From Deltaproteobacteria bacterium (lineage in GTDB: Bacteria; Bdellovibrionota; O2-12-FULL-43-9; JACQJE01), in contig JACQJE010000105.1 of assembly GCA_016205125.1 (NCBI GenBank), positions 1 to 5,927 on the forward strand: a stretch of 5,927 nt of DNA, written 5' to 3'. Position numbers and translations under genes: made by a program. Of this stretch, positions 5,551-5,927 are shown piece after piece (the stretch's first letter is position 1; every line of letters starts with the position of its first letter). The notes beneath the pieces were generated by a model, which saw nothing but the letters and a program-made list of their open reading frames with translations, searched no databases and had not been told where the DNA came from.

Positions 5551-5602
5551 GCATGGTGTTTAGATAAAGGTTTTTTCTGAACTTTTTTGCGCGTCACACT
5601 TA

Positions 5603-5631
5603 ACGATAAAATACTTTCTTAAATGACTCAA
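5603..5631 (-). promoter_or_regulatory. Weak candidate promoter for the remnant/FG-GAP pair
   Basis: On the minus strand TTGAGT (plus 5626-5631) and TATCGT (plus 5603-5608) are separated by 17 bp, each matching 4 of 6 consensus bases. If real, it would still drive the FG-GAP-like gene through the transglycosylase remnant. The -35 box overlaps the short palindrome GACTCAAGAGTC at 5625-5636. Confidence 0.25.
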
Positions 5632-5729
5632 GAGTCTATGATGACCTTGATCCACCGACTCCTCGGACGCTCGGAGGCGTCTTTCAGCTGTACGCGCGAA
5701 TTTTGCGCCCTAAGTCCTCGCTCGGTTCC

Positions 5730-5766
5730 GCACCACATGAGTGAAACTTTTTACTTTGTGTGGTGC
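5730..5766. repeat. Long hairpin in the intron 3' flank
   Basis: GCACCACA (5730-5737) and TGTGGTGC (5759-5766) form a perfect 8-bp stem. Inside, GTGAAA (5741-5746) can pair with TTTTAC (5749-5754), using one G-T pair, so the structure is a stem, internal loop and second stem. It belongs to a non-coding stretch, about 5640-5815, that is dense in inverted repeats and carries no gene I can support. Confidence 0.6.
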
Positions 5767-5780
5767 TCCACGCGCCTCCC

Positions 5781-5806
5781 TCCCCAGGCGGCCTGCCGCC
5801 TGGGGA
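5781..5806. repeat. Perfect 12-bp palindrome next to the right intron
   Basis: TCCCCAGGCGGC (5781-5792) and GCCGCCTGGGGA (5795-5806) form a perfect inverted repeat around CT. On the minus strand it begins 9 bases after the predicted intron 3' end, inside the 3' exon. No U-run follows on either strand. Like the hairpins at the left end it is very G/C-rich, but its sequence is different. Confidence 0.75.
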
Positions 5807-5820
5807 CCCCATCTGATCTC

Positions 5821-5855
5821 GGGTAGGAGGAGCCCTCAACGGGCCCCGTCCTCCC
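5821..5855 (-). other. Intron domain VI with bulged branch-point A
   Basis: On the minus strand GGGAGGA (plus 5849-5855) pairs with TCCT-A-CCC (plus 5821-5828), leaving A5824 unpaired as the expected branch point. An inner 7-bp stem GGGGCCC/GGGCTCC closes a GTTGA loop. The A is followed by CCCGAGAT, which puts the 3' splice site near 5816. Confidence 0.7.
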
Positions 5856-5858
5856 ACG

Positions 5859-5889
5859 GAACCGTGCTTACGGATCGCGTACACGGCTC
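5859..5889 (-). other. Intron domain V (catalytic hairpin)
   Basis: On the minus strand GAGCCGTG (plus 5882-5889) pairs along its full length with CACGGTTC (plus 5859-5866), with the AGC triad opposite GTT including the typical G-U pair. A two-base bulge, AG, sits on the 3' side, followed by a 4-bp upper stem TACG/CGTA. The loop is CGATC, five bases, instead of the usual GNRA tetraloop, and the domain is 31 nt rather than about 34. Confidence 0.78.
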
Positions 5890-5927
5890 TTCAGGTTAGC
5901 TTAATCCATCTATCCAGACCAAACCAA

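Larger units (their letters stand above)
5816..5927 (-). mobile_element. Group II intron, 3' end (domains V-VI), partial
   Basis: The minus strand from the right edge contains a domain V hairpin, a domain VI stem with a bulged A, and an AT-ending 3' terminus placed at about 5816. Before domain V, one minus frame reads GLVWIDGLS and then TAA at 5896-5898, which may be the last residues of the intron reverse transcriptase; this is too short to prove. The rest of the intron lies beyond 5927. It has the same orientation as the intron piece at 1-117. The two pieces could be copies of one element, but they cover different parts and so cannot be compared here. The exact 3' boundary is uncertain by a few bases. 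Confidence 0.78.

Noticed and set aside
5623..5826. Plus-strand 67-codon reading frame near the right end
   Set aside because: It runs through several palindromes into intron domain VI and has no domain or ribosome binding site.
5684..5884. Minus-strand 66-codon reading frame at the right end
   Set aside because: It begins inside domain V and crosses domain VI and the palindromes; it is the translation of structured intron RNA and not a gene.
1..5927. CRISPR array or tRNA/rRNA genes
   Set aside because: No regularly spaced direct repeats and no tRNA- or rRNA-like segments were seen.

Overview
The window carries protein-coding genes of a Gram-negative-type bacterium flanked by pieces of mobile introns. 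The taxon cannot be fixed from the sequence. Paired ArsA-like ATPases, a CysZ/EI24-type membrane protein, a VapB antitoxin and G/C-rich palindromic repeats would suit a deltaproteobacterial or related environmental lineage, but that is inference. Base composition is uneven: the central genes are fairly GC-rich, whereas about 4331-5620 is visibly AT-rich and looks acquired.

Layout. Positions 1-117 are the 5' end of a group II intron on the minus strand, leaving the window to the left. Its 5' exon is one of a pair of facing palindromic hairpins (122-144 and 167-189). Next comes a minus-strand operon, read from right to left: ArsA-like ATPase 1 (2091-3068), ArsA-like ATPase 2 (981-2087) and a four-helix CysZ/EI24-family membrane protein (214-951). 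The two ATPases share one reading frame and are separated by a single TAG codon and one further codon. Divergent from the operon across 106 bp is a ribose-phosphate pyrophosphokinase gene, prs (3175-4116). Convergent with prs is an orphan VapB-like antitoxin (4130-4330) with no VapC toxin beside it. An AT-rich stretch follows, holding a secreted FG-GAP/VCBS-like protein (4494-5309) and the C-terminal remnant of a lytic transglycosylase (5299-5550). From about 5640 to 5815 the DNA is non-coding and rich in inverted repeats. Positions 5816-5927 are the 3' end (domains V and VI) of a group II intron on the minus strand, entering from the right.

How the parts may work together. The three-gene operon is the most interesting unit: two unequal ArsA/Get3-type ATPases that probably form a heteromer, plus a polytopic protein from a family that includes the sulfate permease CysZ. 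A membrane transport or membrane-protein handling system is a reasonable hypothesis, but the substrate is unknown. prs makes PRPP for nucleotide, histidine and tryptophan synthesis and is a housekeeping gene in its own transcription unit. The region right of prs shows erosion: an antitoxin without a toxin, a beheaded transglycosylase and intron insertions.
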